Positions 8,486 to 15,980 of a stretch of DNA of 64,000 nucleotides are shown in pieces. Positions within the stretch are counted from its first letter, which is position 1. Each line of letters begins with the position of its first letter. The notes under the pieces are model-generated. The model did no database searches and was not told the origin of the DNA. It worked only from the letters and a program-made list of their open reading frames with translations. Source of the DNA: CAMQRS01 sp964370065 (lineage in GTDB: Bacteria > Bacillota_I > Bacilli_A > Erysipelotrichales > Erysipelotrichaceae); NCBI GenBank assembly GCA_964370065.1, contig CAYJGK010000003.1, forward strand, positions 1-64,000, written 5' to 3'. The position numbers and the translations under genes are program-made.

Positions 8486-8813
8486 ATGAGTAAAAATGAT
8501 ATTATAAAACATATTATTGAAGAATATGGAGTAACATCGCCAACAGACATTACCAATGCATTAAAAGACCTACTTGGAGAAACCCTACAAGAAATGATGG
8601 ACTCAGAATTCAATCAACATAGGGGTATAAAAAAACATAATCAAGTGACTGATAAAAATAGCTATCGTAATGGTCTAACTAAAAGAACGCAAAGTTGATC
8701 AAAAGATTATTAATTTATATGCAAGAGGGATGTCTACTCGAGATATAAGCGAATCCATTAAAGATATTTATGGAATTGATGTATTTGAATCCGCTTATAG
8801 AACGTACAAATAA
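8486..8813 (+). pseudogene. IS256-family transposase remnant (N-terminal part)
   Basis: The ATG at 8486 opens MSKNDIIKHIIEEYG and reads through the typical start of an IS256-type transposase (LLGETLQEMMDSEF, SYRNGLTKR). The frame stops at 8698. A second frame then gives KIINLYARGMSTRDISESIK and ends at 8813. The part between these motifs and the whole catalytic DDE domain are missing. A leader hairpin (CCTCCTG/CGGGAGG, about 8440-8477) precedes the start. Confidence 0.75.
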
Positions 8814-8839
8814 TTTATATTAAGAGGAGGAGTATTATC

Positions 8840-9337
8840 GTGGAATTGAGGAATATTGAATTAAATGAAGTTGATATAGCAATGAGTATTATTGATGATG
8901 CCAAAAAACATTTAAAGGAACAAGGAATAGATCAATGGCAATCCGGTTATCCGGACTATGCATGTATAAAAAATGATGCATTAAACCAAACAGGGTACTT
9001 TATCGTTGATTGTGACGATATTTTGGGATATTTGTGCATTGATTTTAAGGGTGAGCCAGCATACGAGAATTTAAACGGCACTTGGGCAAGCAATAATAAG
9101 TATGTTGTTATTCATCGGGTGGCGTTTGTTAAAGATGCAAGAGGGAAAAACTTGTCTAGTATACTTTTTAAATTAGTTGAGGACATAAGTAGACAAAAAG
9201 GGATTTATTATTTTAGAATTGATACAGATGCAGATAATTTAAAAATGCAACATGTTCTGAAGAAAAATGGTTTCGTACTTCGAGGAACAATATGGTTTGA
9301 TAACAGTGAAAAAATAGCGTTTGATAAAGCATTCTAA
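8840..9337 (+). CDS. GNAT-family N-acetyltransferase
   Basis: A GTG start at 8840 follows AAGAGGAGG. The 165-residue product has the GNAT layout: an N-terminal helix pair, a central strand VVIHRVAFVKDARGKNLS that forms the acetyl-CoA pyrophosphate loop (a shortened R/Q-x-x-G-x-G/A), and the late motif NLKMQHVLKKNGFVLRG. The family moves an acetyl group from acetyl-CoA to an amine; the substrate cannot be told. It stands alone between IS256 debris and a decayed region. Confidence 0.75.
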   Translation: MELRNIELNEVDIAMSIIDDAKKHLKEQGIDQWQSGYPDYACIKNDALNQTGYFIVDCDDILGYLCIDFKGEPAYENLNGTWASNNKYVVIHRVAFVKDARGKNLSSILFKLVEDISRQKGIYYFRIDTDADNLKMQHVLKKNGFVLRGTIWFDNSEKIAFDKAF

Positions 9338-9990
9338 CTATGTTTTTTTGTAAGTTGTGAGCAACGCTGGTATAGCACTACTTTAGTTAATGTTATACGC
9401 AAAACAAAAGCACTTACGAAGTTACAATTTTTGAGTTGTATGAATAGAATAATAGACTGAAAAAAATTGTCCTATGTAATTCTTGGATTGGATTTATTTA
9501 TCTGCACTTGTTTAAGTTTATAAATATTCAATCTAATTGGCATTGATAACTTTGAAAATATTATTGGAAATGCATTTCCAATTATTTGGTGCAGGGCAAT
9601 AATGATACTAATGCTAAAGTTGCTTAAAAATAAGTCAACTGAATAAAGTAAGCATAATAAGAAGAATTTGGTTTAATAAAAGTCGATTCAACTTCATCAA
9701 TAATTTTATTAACTTAGGTATTTAAAACTACAGGTAACTAAAGTAGAATATAACTAGGGAGCTTGTGAATCTGCGTTAGTCGATACCTAGGATATAGCTT
9801 ATTATAAAAAAACTAATGTTATAGAGTATGTAGTTAATCGTAACTGATAATATAATATTATCGTTAAAGTAACAGGTGAAAACTTCACAGATATTAGTTA
9901 TACTGATTGAAGACATGCATCGCAATCAAAATGAAGTATACTTGCATTGTACAGTACTTCTTAATAATTGGTATCTTGCTTATTCACTAT
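9338..9990. other. decayed non-coding stretch
   Basis: About 650 bases hold no usable gene. A coding-like fragment is visible in one plus-strand frame at about 9793-9910 (YKKTNVIEYVVNRN, two stops, then IIVKVTGENFTDISYTD), reminiscent of the beta-rich part of a surface protein. The palindrome TTGGAAATGCATTTCCAA at about 9563-9580 has no clear role. Confidence 0.35.
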
Positions 9991-10003
9991 ATGGAGTATA
10001 ATA

Positions 10004-10297
10004 ATGAGAAATAATGAAGAATTTGTTTTTTTGATTTTGTCAATTGTTGATGAAATTCCTTATGGGAAAGTCGCCAGCTATGGGCAAATTGCAAAATTAG
10101 CTGGATATTCTAAACATGCTAGAATGGTAGGTAAGGTGCTTTCAAAATCAGTATTCTATGGGGATTATCCTTGTCATAGAGTGGTAAATAGCAATGGTAG
10201 ATTGGCACCAGGTTGGGATGATCAAAAAGAGCTTTTATTACAGGAGAATGTAATAGTGATTAATAATCACGTGAATATGAAAATTTATGGATGGTAA
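10004..10297 (+). CDS. MGMT-family DNA alkyltransferase (single-domain)
   Basis: The 97-residue product consists only of the DNA-binding/active-site domain of O6-methylguanine-DNA methyltransferases. It has the helix-turn-helix region IPYGKVASYGQIAKLAG and the active-site motif PCHRVV, where Cys accepts the alkyl group. Alkyltransferase-like (ATL) proteins share this size but have Trp or Ala instead of Cys, so this one may repair directly. I chose ATG 10004 because TGGAG lies eight bases ahead; the longer reading from 9968 adds unrelated sequence. It is followed by a bidirectional terminator. Confidence 0.8.
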   Translation: MRNNEEFVFLILSIVDEIPYGKVASYGQIAKLAGYSKHARMVGKVLSKSVFYGDYPCHRVVNSNGRLAPGWDDQKELLLQENVIVINNHVNMKIYGW

Positions 10298-10311
10298 TGG
10301 TTGATGATTTA

Positions 10312-10345
10312 AAAAGGTATAGCTACTTGAATAGCTATACCTTTT
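10312..10345. terminator. bidirectional terminator
   Basis: AAAAGGTATAGCT and AGCTATACCTTTT form a 13-bp stem around eight bases. It serves the MGMT-type gene on the plus strand and the RsgI-like gene on the minus strand. Confidence 0.8.
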
Positions 10346-10358
10346 AGTATTTTATATA

Positions 10359-11309
10359 TTAGTCATCTTGATCATCATCGTCATCATCGTCATCGTCATC
10401 ATCGTCATCATCGTCATCATCATCATCATTTTCATCATCATTTTCATCATCGTCATTTTCGACATCGTAATCAGAGTAAATTAATTCTCCTGTTTTAGCA
10501 TCAATGTCAATTTCATATTCGCCGTGTGTTGTATCAATTTCGATTTCGTATACTATTTCTCCATTTTCTAAATCAAAGTCTATTTCTTTTTTTACAATTG
10601 TTGATTCATCTATATCAGCAAGTTTAATTGCCGCTTCCATTGCGACTTGTTCTCCAATATAATCTTCTGTATTAATTGTTCCATTTTGATTGACTGTTGC
10701 ACTTATATCACGGGTTCCATTCACAATTAATACTGATAACTCTTGAATGGATAATCCTTTTAATTCTTCAAATGTTAATGTTTGATCTGCTTTTAAAATT
10801 TCATTAATTAATTCTACTTTACCTTCACTGATATTGTGTAGCTTTGCAAGCTCTTCTACTTGTGCATTGGCATCAATTACTTGATATAATACGGCACTAT
10901 TTGATGCCTCTGTTAATGCTGCATTGATTTCATCTGCGATTGCTTGCTGTGGCTCATTTAATGTTGTTTGTCCTTCTACTGTAAATAAGATGGAATTTTT
11001 TGCCTCTTGAATGTATCCATGCTTTTTCATTGATTCAATAATTTGAGTAGATGCATCTTTAGCATCCATATTTACTAATTCTAATCCTTCTAATACGATA
11101 CTTGCATCAGCATTGTTTGCGTTCACACTAAGAATTTTACCTTCAGTATTAATATCCATTGTAATACTTGGGTTTACATCTAATGCTACTGTCATTAAGT
11201 ATTGTGCATTAGCACTTCCAGTTCGTAATCCGATGAATGCTACTGCAGCCACACACATAACTAATAGTGTTACAATTATTTTTGTTTTCATTAATTTATT
11301 TGTTTTCAT
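10359..11309 (-). CDS. RsgI-like exported protein with PepSY domain and poly-Asp tail
   Basis: The 316-residue product (ATG at 11309, chosen for a nearby AAAGGGC and the N-terminal membrane segment) begins with a signal or anchor sequence (cleavage possible after SANA). The DVNPSI segment (Asn46-Pro47) of the RsgI mid-domain, a helical middle, a PepSY-like domain (about 225-285) and a tail of nearly pure Asp follow. It is a paralogue of the anti-sigma protein next door but lacks the cytoplasmic sigma-binding part. It may therefore be a sensor, decoy or surface effector of the same stress response. It has its own promoter block, shared with the sigma operon. The acidic tail may bind Ca or other cations; that is inference. 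Confidence 0.7.
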   Translation of the reverse strand: MKTNKLMKTKIIVTLLVMCVAAVAFIGLRTGSANAQYLMTVALDVNPSITMDINTEGKILSVNANNADASIVLEGLELVNMDAKDASTQIIESMKKHGYIQEAKNSILFTVEGQTTLNEPQQAIADEINAALTEASNSAVLYQVIDANAQVEELAKLHNISEGKVELINEILKADQTLTFEELKGLSIQELSVLIVNGTRDISATVNQNGTINTEDYIGEQVAMEAAIKLADIDESTIVKKEIDFDLENGEIVYEIEIDTTHGEYEIDIDAKTGELIYSDYDVENDDDENDDENDDDDDDDDDDDDDDDDDDDQDD

Positions 11310-11393
11310 TTTATTGCCCTTTTCTTTCTCTTTATCATAGACCAATAATAAATGTGCACGTTTATTATTTGTAGGATTCTTTTGGTTTCCTTG

Positions 11394-11435
11394 CCTATTC
11401 ACTATACTAATGCACGACGATTGCATTTTATTGCA
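11394..11435 (-). promoter_or_regulatory. promoter block shared with the sigma operon (copy A)
   Basis: On the minus strand TGCAATAAAAT, a ten-base spacer, then TGCATTA, TATA and TGAATAGG match the block at 13136-13177 with identical length and spacing. The outer parts are almost identical and the spacer differs, which is what a promoter pair read by the same sigma factor looks like. It lies 85 bases before the start of the second RsgI-like gene and just after the terminator at 11450-11479. Confidence 0.55.
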
Positions 11436-11449
11436 AAAAAATAAAAAAA

Positions 11450-11479
11450 TTCTCAACTAGGGTCAATCCTAATTGAGAA
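11450..11479 (-). terminator. terminator of the sigma/anti-sigma operon
   Basis: On the minus strand TTCTCAATTAGG pairs with CCTAGTTGAGAA (one G-U pair), followed by a long T run. It separates the sigma operon from the second RsgI-like gene. Confidence 0.75.
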
Positions 11480-11488
11480 CTAATTTTA

Positions 11489-12565
11489 TTAATCGTCATT
11501 ATCATCATCGTCATCGTCATCATCGTCATCATCGTCTTGTGAATCCTCGTTCATATTGTTATCATCATCTATGTCATCAGATAACTCATAGTCGTCATTT
11601 GCTTCATAACGTGAGTGTACTAATTCTCCAGTTATTGCATCAATATCAACTGTGTAATCACCTTTTGATATTTCCAATTCGATTTCATAGACCATCTTAC
11701 CATTTTCATAATCAAAATCTATCTCTTTTTCAATAATTGTAGATTCACTAATACCAATATATCTAATTGCTGCATGTAATGCTGCGCTTTCACCAATGTA
11801 TTTAGAAGTGTTTACGGTATTTGATATTTCCACATTCTCATTAAAAGTTCGATTTCCATTGACTGTTAAAACCGCTAATTCTTGAATACTCAGTGGTGCA
11901 AGCATATCGAATGTAAGAGTAGGGTCTGCAGTAATTAAGTCATTTATAAGTTGTGTCTTACCGATACTTATATCATATTCACTTGCCAGTTTTTGAAGTG
12001 TATCATCTGCTTTTACCACTTGGAATAGAACTGCACTATTGGAATTGTCAACAAGTGTTTGATTGATTTGCTCTACTAGCTCTTGTTGCTTATCATTTAG
12101 TGTTGTAATACCTTCTACACTAAATAAAATAGAACTATCTTCAACGATATAACCATGTTCCTTCATCGAAGAAATAATTGTATTTGTCACTTCTGGAGCA
12201 TCCATATTTATCAAATCCAATCCTTCCAATACTTCTTGTGCTTCACTATTTTTTGCAGATATACTTGTAACTGTACCTATGTCATTTATATCCATTGTAA
12301 TACTTGGGTTTACATCAAGTCCTACAGTCATTAAAAATTGCGGTTGATGACGACCCGAGTTAAATCCTATCATTGCAATAAGAGCAATACAAGCCATTGC
12401 CATGGCTGGCATTAATTTAGGCCATGCAAACTTCTTTTTCTTTTCAACTCCCATGCTTCTTTCTTCATCGATTTTGTGACATTCTTGAAGTATATAATTA
12501 AAATCTATTTCAGGGGTGTTGTCTGTTAATGATTCCTTTATTCTCTTTTTAATTAATTTGCTCAT
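11489..12565 (-). CDS. RsgI-like anti-sigma factor with PepSY domain and acidic tail
   Basis: The 358-residue protein has a cytoplasmic N-terminus (about 1-50), one membrane segment (about 51-68) and an outside part. That part has the RsgI mid-domain with DVNPSI (Asn86-Pro87), a helical middle, a PepSY-like domain (about 250-315) and an Asp-rich tail. In cellulolytic clostridia RsgI proteins hold a sigma factor at the membrane, and cleavage at the conserved Asn-Pro bond has been reported to be needed for signalling. The gene overlaps the upstream sigma gene by 17 bases, which makes a translationally coupled sigma/anti-sigma pair. No carbohydrate-binding module is present; the sensed signal is unknown. 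Confidence 0.8.
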   Translation of the reverse strand: MSKLIKKRIKESLTDNTPEIDFNYILQECHKIDEERSMGVEKKKKFAWPKLMPAMAMACIALIAMIGFNSGRHQPQFLMTVGLDVNPSITMDINDIGTVTSISAKNSEAQEVLEGLDLINMDAPEVTNTIISSMKEHGYIVEDSSILFSVEGITTLNDKQQELVEQINQTLVDNSNSAVLFQVVKADDTLQKLASEYDISIGKTQLINDLITADPTLTFDMLAPLSIQELAVLTVNGNRTFNENVEISNTVNTSKYIGESAALHAAIRYIGISESTIIEKEIDFDYENGKMVYEIELEISKGDYTVDIDAITGELVHSRYEANDDYELSDDIDDDNNMNEDSQDDDDDDDDDDDDNDD

Positions 12566-13127
12566 ATACTGTATCCTCCTTTACCTTATCTTGTAATTTT
12601 TTTATGGCTCGATTGTATTTTGAAAGAACTGTGGATAATTTCATATCGAGCATACTTGCTATTTCTTTGTGAAGGAAGCCTTCTAAGGCGTGTAAAACAA
12701 CAATTTGGCGACTTTGTTCATCAAGTGAAGAAAGTGCTTGCTGAAGAAAAATTTTATTTTTTACTTTTACATGATCTTCTACTTTATATTGGTTTTCTAA
12801 ATCTTCACGCTCATCTAAAATGATTTCACGCTGTTGTTTACGTATTTTCATGTACGTTATATTTCTAGTGATTGTAAAAATCCAAGCCATTGCTTTTGCA
12901 TTCGACTTGTATAAATGTGCATTCTTGTAAATTTGTATAAACACATCTTGTACTATATCTTGTGCATCTTGTGAGTTTTTTATAATGGAGTAGGCGTATC
13001 CATAGAGTGATTGATGACACAACTCAAATAGTTCTTTTAGTGCTGCTTTATCTTGTTTTGCAATGGCAAAAAGAAGCGTGTCATAATCGTCATTTGCCGA
13101 TTCTTTTTTTAATAGTGATAATTTCAT
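12549..13127 (-). CDS. ECF-type RNA polymerase sigma factor
   Basis: The 192-residue protein has a sigma region 2 (about 20-95; DAQDIVQDVFIQIYKN and the WIFTITRNITYMKIRKQ DNA-melting segment) and a region 4 helix-turn-helix (about 128-180; HKEIASMLDMKLSTVLSKYNR), with nothing else. It would direct RNA polymerase to a small regulon, released when the membrane-bound anti-sigma encoded by the next gene is cleaved. AGGAG precedes the ATG. A 42-bp block just upstream is repeated in front of the second RsgI-like gene, which suggests autoregulation. It is the ordinary ECF layout, not SigI, which carries a different C-terminal domain. Confidence 0.9.
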   Translation of the reverse strand: MKLSLLKKESANDDYDTLLFAIAKQDKAALKELFELCHQSLYGYAYSIIKNSQDAQDIVQDVFIQIYKNAHLYKSNAKAMAWIFTITRNITYMKIRKQQREIILDEREDLENQYKVEDHVKVKNKIFLQQALSSLDEQSRQIVVLHALEGFLHKEIASMLDMKLSTVLSKYNRAIKKLQDKVKEDTVYEQIN

Positions 13128-13135
13128 AGTATTCT

Positions 13136-13177
13136 CCTATTCATTATATTAATGCAGAAAAGGGATATTTTATTGCA
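13136..13177 (-). promoter_or_regulatory. promoter block of the ECF sigma operon (copy B)
   Basis: Same arrangement as 11394-11435: TGCAATAAAAT, ten bases, TGCATTA, TATA, TGAATAGG. Here ATATTAATGCA and TGCATTAATAT also form a perfect 11-bp inverted repeat, and TATAAT could serve as a sigma-A -10. It ends nine bases before the start codon, so the leader would be very short. Either an ECF promoter or an operator. Confidence 0.5.
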
Positions 13178-13473
13178 TTAATATAATATTTTCAAAAAAA
13201 TTATATCAAAATAAAAATAAAGAAAGCAAGCCTTTATTCTAGCCAAATTAGATTGGTATATATTAAAAAAACATTTTACTTAAGTAATATGTCCTATAAC
13301 TCTTTGAAGTTCACATGGAATAATAATGAAAACAGTTTTCCTTTGTGCTAAGTTTTTAAGTATTTTAAATCCTTGTAATGTTCAAGAAGGTTGGGTTGGA
13401 TTGGCTGAAATAAACAATTCTATTTGTTGCACTTTCTATATTAAGCTAAGCACCTCGTTTTAATATATCTATC

Positions 13474-13632
13474 AGGATAAATATCCAATTAGTGATAGAG
13501 CATGGTAGAGCGTATTTTGCAGATAATACGACGGTAAATGCAATAAATATAGATAAAAAGATAACCCTTCTAATTGGATCAGTAGGAGAAATGGCATTTG
13601 TTGAAAATAAAGTTTTTTCAAAATTTATTTAA
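13474..13632 (+). pseudogene. surface-protein fragment in a gene-free stretch
   Basis: Between 13178 and 13720 no intact gene is seen. One frame reads RINIQLVIEHGRAYFADN then INIDKKITLLIGSVGEM and ends at a TAA at 13630-13632. The phrase KKITLLIGS...AFVENK resembles the stalk (copper amine oxidase N-terminal-like) domain of Gram-positive surface proteins. No start or RBS is present. Confidence 0.35.
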
Positions 13633-13720
13633 AGGATAATTTGATTTTTCACTTTCATATACGAAGCAAAATATATGAAATTGATAAATACAATCAGTGT
13701 GATGCAACTTATAGGTATAC

Positions 13721-13759
13721 AAAAAGTACAACCTTTGCGTGGAGTAGGTTGTACTTTTT
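13721..13759. terminator. bidirectional terminator
   Basis: AAAAAGTACAACCT and AGGTTGTACTTTTT form a perfect 14-bp stem. On the minus strand it ends the flavodoxin/DUF3793 operon. Confidence 0.8.
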
Positions 13760-13796
13760 GTTTTATTGTTTGTTAAATAAGGTAGAAATTGTTTTT

Positions 13797-14360
13797 TTAT
13801 GCATAAGCAACTTGATCTTTATGTTGTAATAAAGTGTGAATTTCTTTGAACTGTTTTGCTTTTTGAAAGCAATCATCATATTCTTGAAATAACCGACAAG
13901 CTGCCTCTTTGTTGTGGTATACTTTCCAGTATCCACAATGTAAGCATGGTTTTTGTTTAATGAACCCAATCACATCATGATAAGGGTAACCTAGAAAGAT
14001 ACCGATCTCATGGGGATAATGATCATAAGTTGTTAAACGATAATCCAAATACTGTAATATTTCATTAAACGAGTTAGGATACCCATTAGCTTGGATAAAG
14101 CGTGACACTAACGGATTGGTTAATACACGTTTCAACCTGGCTTCTTGGTAAACAAAGATAGTAACGTAATCTTTTTCTTTTTGAAAGAGTTTAATTGAAA
14201 AGGAATATTTCTGCAACAACGTATTATATTGTTGTACTAATGCAGAAATATTAGAAAAAGCATTCTTATTGACATGAAACATACTAGCTGGCTTTGTGTG
14301 GAGTAAGACGCTTGCACAATGTCTTGTCATAAGACGTTCAAAATATCTTTGTTCAGACAT
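13797..14360 (-). CDS. DUF3793 family protein
   Basis: The 187-residue soluble protein matches the DUF3793 pattern: an early RHCASVLLHTKPASMF segment, YPHEIGIFLGYPYHDVIGFI near residue 120 and a CLHCGYWKVY segment near 140 with Cys residues that could bind metal. Its function is not established. It is common in anaerobic Firmicutes beside flavodoxins and iron-uptake genes. Here it lies three bases behind the NrdI-like flavodoxin gene and is surely cotranscribed with it. It may be a redox or iron partner of that flavodoxin; this is inference. Confidence 0.8.
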   Translation of the reverse strand: MSEQRYFERLMTRHCASVLLHTKPASMFHVNKNAFSNISALVQQYNTLLQKYSFSIKLFQKEKDYVTIFVYQEARLKRVLTNPLVSRFIQANGYPNSFNEILQYLDYRLTTYDHYPHEIGIFLGYPYHDVIGFIKQKPCLHCGYWKVYHNKEAACRLFQEYDDCFQKAKQFKEIHTLLQHKDQVAYA

Positions 14361-14363
14361 ACA

Positions 14364-14717
14364 TTACTCGTTAATTAATTTCGCAATTGCAGAAATATCT
14401 TCATCTGTTCCATCGTTTTCTACTTTGTATAAACAAGGAATAGAATGAGCTTGTGCAATTGTGTCACCAGCGGCACAATATGCCTCACCATAACTTAAAT
14501 CACCTGAAACGATGACTCCTTTAATTTTGTTTGGATTTGTTTCTAGAAAAGATTCGACTTCTGCAGGTGTATCACCCCAACCATCTGTGTAAGTAATTAA
14601 GATGAAATCTTCATCTATAGTCTCACCACCAGTAGAAATTTGAAGAGCGTTATCAATTTTTAATTTATCAATAATTGCTTGCACGTTTCCTGTTCTAGAT
14701 GCATAGGCTATTTTCAT
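14364..14717 (-). CDS. nrdI: NrdI-like flavodoxin
   Basis: The 117-residue protein is the size of NrdI and begins with a flavin phosphate-binding loop (YASRTGNVQAII). The later segments TYTDGWGDTPAEVESFL and SGDLSYGEAYCAAGD fit the NrdI/flavodoxin fold. NrdI reduces oxygen to build the dimanganese-tyrosyl cofactor of class Ib ribonucleotide reductase. No nrdE or nrdF is near, so a general electron-transfer flavodoxin is a real alternative. It heads a two-gene operon with DUF3793. A sigma-A promoter flanked by two matching dyads lies upstream, which suggests control by a metal- or redox-sensing repressor. Confidence 0.65.
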   Translation of the reverse strand: MKIAYASRTGNVQAIIDKLKIDNALQISTGGETIDEDFILITYTDGWGDTPAEVESFLETNPNKIKGVIVSGDLSYGEAYCAAGDTIAQAHSIPCLYKVENDGTDEDISAIAKLINE

Positions 14718-14734
14718 ATAGTACCTCCTTTTGC

Positions 14735-14810
14735 AGTTAGCTTCAACTAACTATCTACACTATATACGATTACGCAACATATGTCAACGATAAAGTTATC
14801 TAAAACTAAC
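14735..14810 (-). promoter_or_regulatory. promoter flanked by two copies of a 16-bp dyad
   Basis: On the minus strand TTGACA (14782-14787) and TATAGT (14759-14764) are 17 bases apart. GTTAGCTTCAACTAAC (14736-14751) lies downstream of the -10 and GTTATCTAAAACTAAC (14795-14810) upstream of the -35. The two dyads agree at 13 of 16 positions. The half-sites TTAG/CTAA recall DtxR/IdeR-type iron boxes, but the regulator is unknown. Confidence 0.6.
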
Positions 14811-14947
14811 AATTTTCTATAACTCCATTTTATAAAATTTGTTTTTCAGGTGAAGAGCAGTAGAAAGTGCAATAAAATGGAGTTATCCTTATGTAAAGAA
14901 ACGTAAACATCAAGTATTAAACTAGAGATGTTAAATGCGTAAAATAG

Positions 14948-15199
14948 CCAAGAAGTATCATTGTGGAAATAAATGGTGCGTATGCAAACGGATTAAGCGC
15001 AGGTAGTGCCACAATACAATTAGTGACAACTGAGATGATTTATGAAAAAGTAATAGCGATTAATAATACACCAAACACAGGAGAAGAGGTTAAACCAACG
15101 ACTCCACCAACGGGTGATACAAGTCAAACACAATTATTCTTAGCATTATTATGCTTAGGATTCATTGGATTTGGATGCACAAGAAGAGTTTGTAAATAG
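14948..15199 (+). pseudogene. 3' remnant of a sortase-anchored surface protein
   Basis: The frame, open only from 14948, ends with the linker EEVKPTTPPTGD, a hydrophobic segment (LFLALLCLGFIGF) and TRRVCK, which is a complete wall-sorting signal with PPTGD. The extracellular part and start are gone; upstream in-frame stops occur. GTG at 14963 has no RBS. Confidence 0.65.
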
Positions 15200-15203
15200 C
15201 GAT

Positions 15204-15235
15204 AAAAAGTATGAATTCTAAAATTCATACTTTTT
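15204..15235. terminator. terminator after the anchor remnant
   Basis: AAAAAGTATGAATT and AATTCATACTTTTT form a 14-bp stem with a four-base loop; it is symmetrical and could work both ways. Confidence 0.75.
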
Positions 15236-15294
15236 ATATTATCATCATAATCTTGTTTTTTTTGGTATACTATTAATAGAGTAAGGAGATTTAT

Positions 15295-15876
15295 ATGACA
15301 GAAAAAGAAAAACAATTAGCGGGGTTATTACATAATGCTAATTACGATGCGCAATTACAAAAAGAGATGAAAGAATGTAAAGCAAAATGTTTTGTATATA
15401 ATCAGACCAATCCATTAGACGAAGAAAAAAAAGCAGTTTTGCTACAACAATTGTTTGGAAAAGTTGGGAAAGATGCTGTAATATTAAGTCCTTTTCATTG
15501 CGATTATGGATATCGTATAGAAGTTGGTGAGCATTTCTTCATGAATCATGGATGTGTTATTTTAGATGGTGCTAAAGTTCGTTTTGGTGATAATGTGTTT
15601 GTTGCACCCAATTGTGGATTTTATGCAGCTGGGCATCCGATTGACACGCAACGTAGAAATGAAGGATTAGAATATGCTTATCCAATCACGATAGGAAATC
15701 ATGTTTGGATTGGGGGAGGCGTTCAAATACTTCCAGGTGTCACAATTGGCGATCATGTCGTAATTGGGGCAGGAAGTGTTGTTAATAAAGATATTCCAAG
15801 TCATGTAGTCGCAGCGGGCAATCCGTGTAAAATTATACGTGAAATATCAGAAGATGATGTAATGAAGCAGTATTAA
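15295..15876 (+). CDS. maltose/galactoside O-acetyltransferase (hexapeptide repeat)
   Basis: The 193-residue protein has the N-terminal Mac domain (KEKQLAGLLHNANYDAQL...) and a left-handed beta-helix of hexapeptide repeats from about residue 55. The active-site region YAAGHPID carries His at about 115, and the acetyl-CoA loop is IGNHVWIGGGVQILPGVTIG. It matches the LacA/Maa sugar O-acetyltransferases, which acetylate the 6-hydroxyl of non-metabolised sugars. AAGGAG precedes the ATG. It is a single-gene unit with terminators on both sides. Confidence 0.88.
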   Translation: MTEKEKQLAGLLHNANYDAQLQKEMKECKAKCFVYNQTNPLDEEKKAVLLQQLFGKVGKDAVILSPFHCDYGYRIEVGEHFFMNHGCVILDGAKVRFGDNVFVAPNCGFYAAGHPIDTQRRNEGLEYAYPITIGNHVWIGGGVQILPGVTIGDHVVIGAGSVVNKDIPSHVVAAGNPCKIIREISEDDVMKQY

Positions 15877-15966
15877 AAAGAAGTTTCAAGTCAATTTGGA
15901 TACGATTCCCATGTTGGTACCTATCTTACATATTTTGAACAATGGAAAAAAGAATGTTTAATATAG
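15877..15966 (+). other. coding-like tail after the acetyltransferase stop
   Basis: In the acetyltransferase frame the sequence stays open after its TAA for 29 codons (KEVSSQFGYDSHVGTYLTY, then FEQWKKECLI) to a TAG at 15964-15966. I do not recognise it; it may be the remnant of a separate gene. Confidence 0.25.
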
Positions 15967-15980
15967 ACTCGTGAAGGCAT

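Noticed and set aside
10370..11560. Regular GAT/GAC repeats as a CRISPR or satellite array
   Set aside because: They are codon repeats inside two reading frames with no spacers.
11473..11736. Histidine-rich plus-strand ORF
   Set aside because: It is the reverse-strand shadow of the Asp-repeat tail of the anti-sigma gene.
14868..14878. Third copy of the sigma promoter element (TGCAATAAAAT)
   Set aside because: The second half of the 42-bp block is missing at the required distance.
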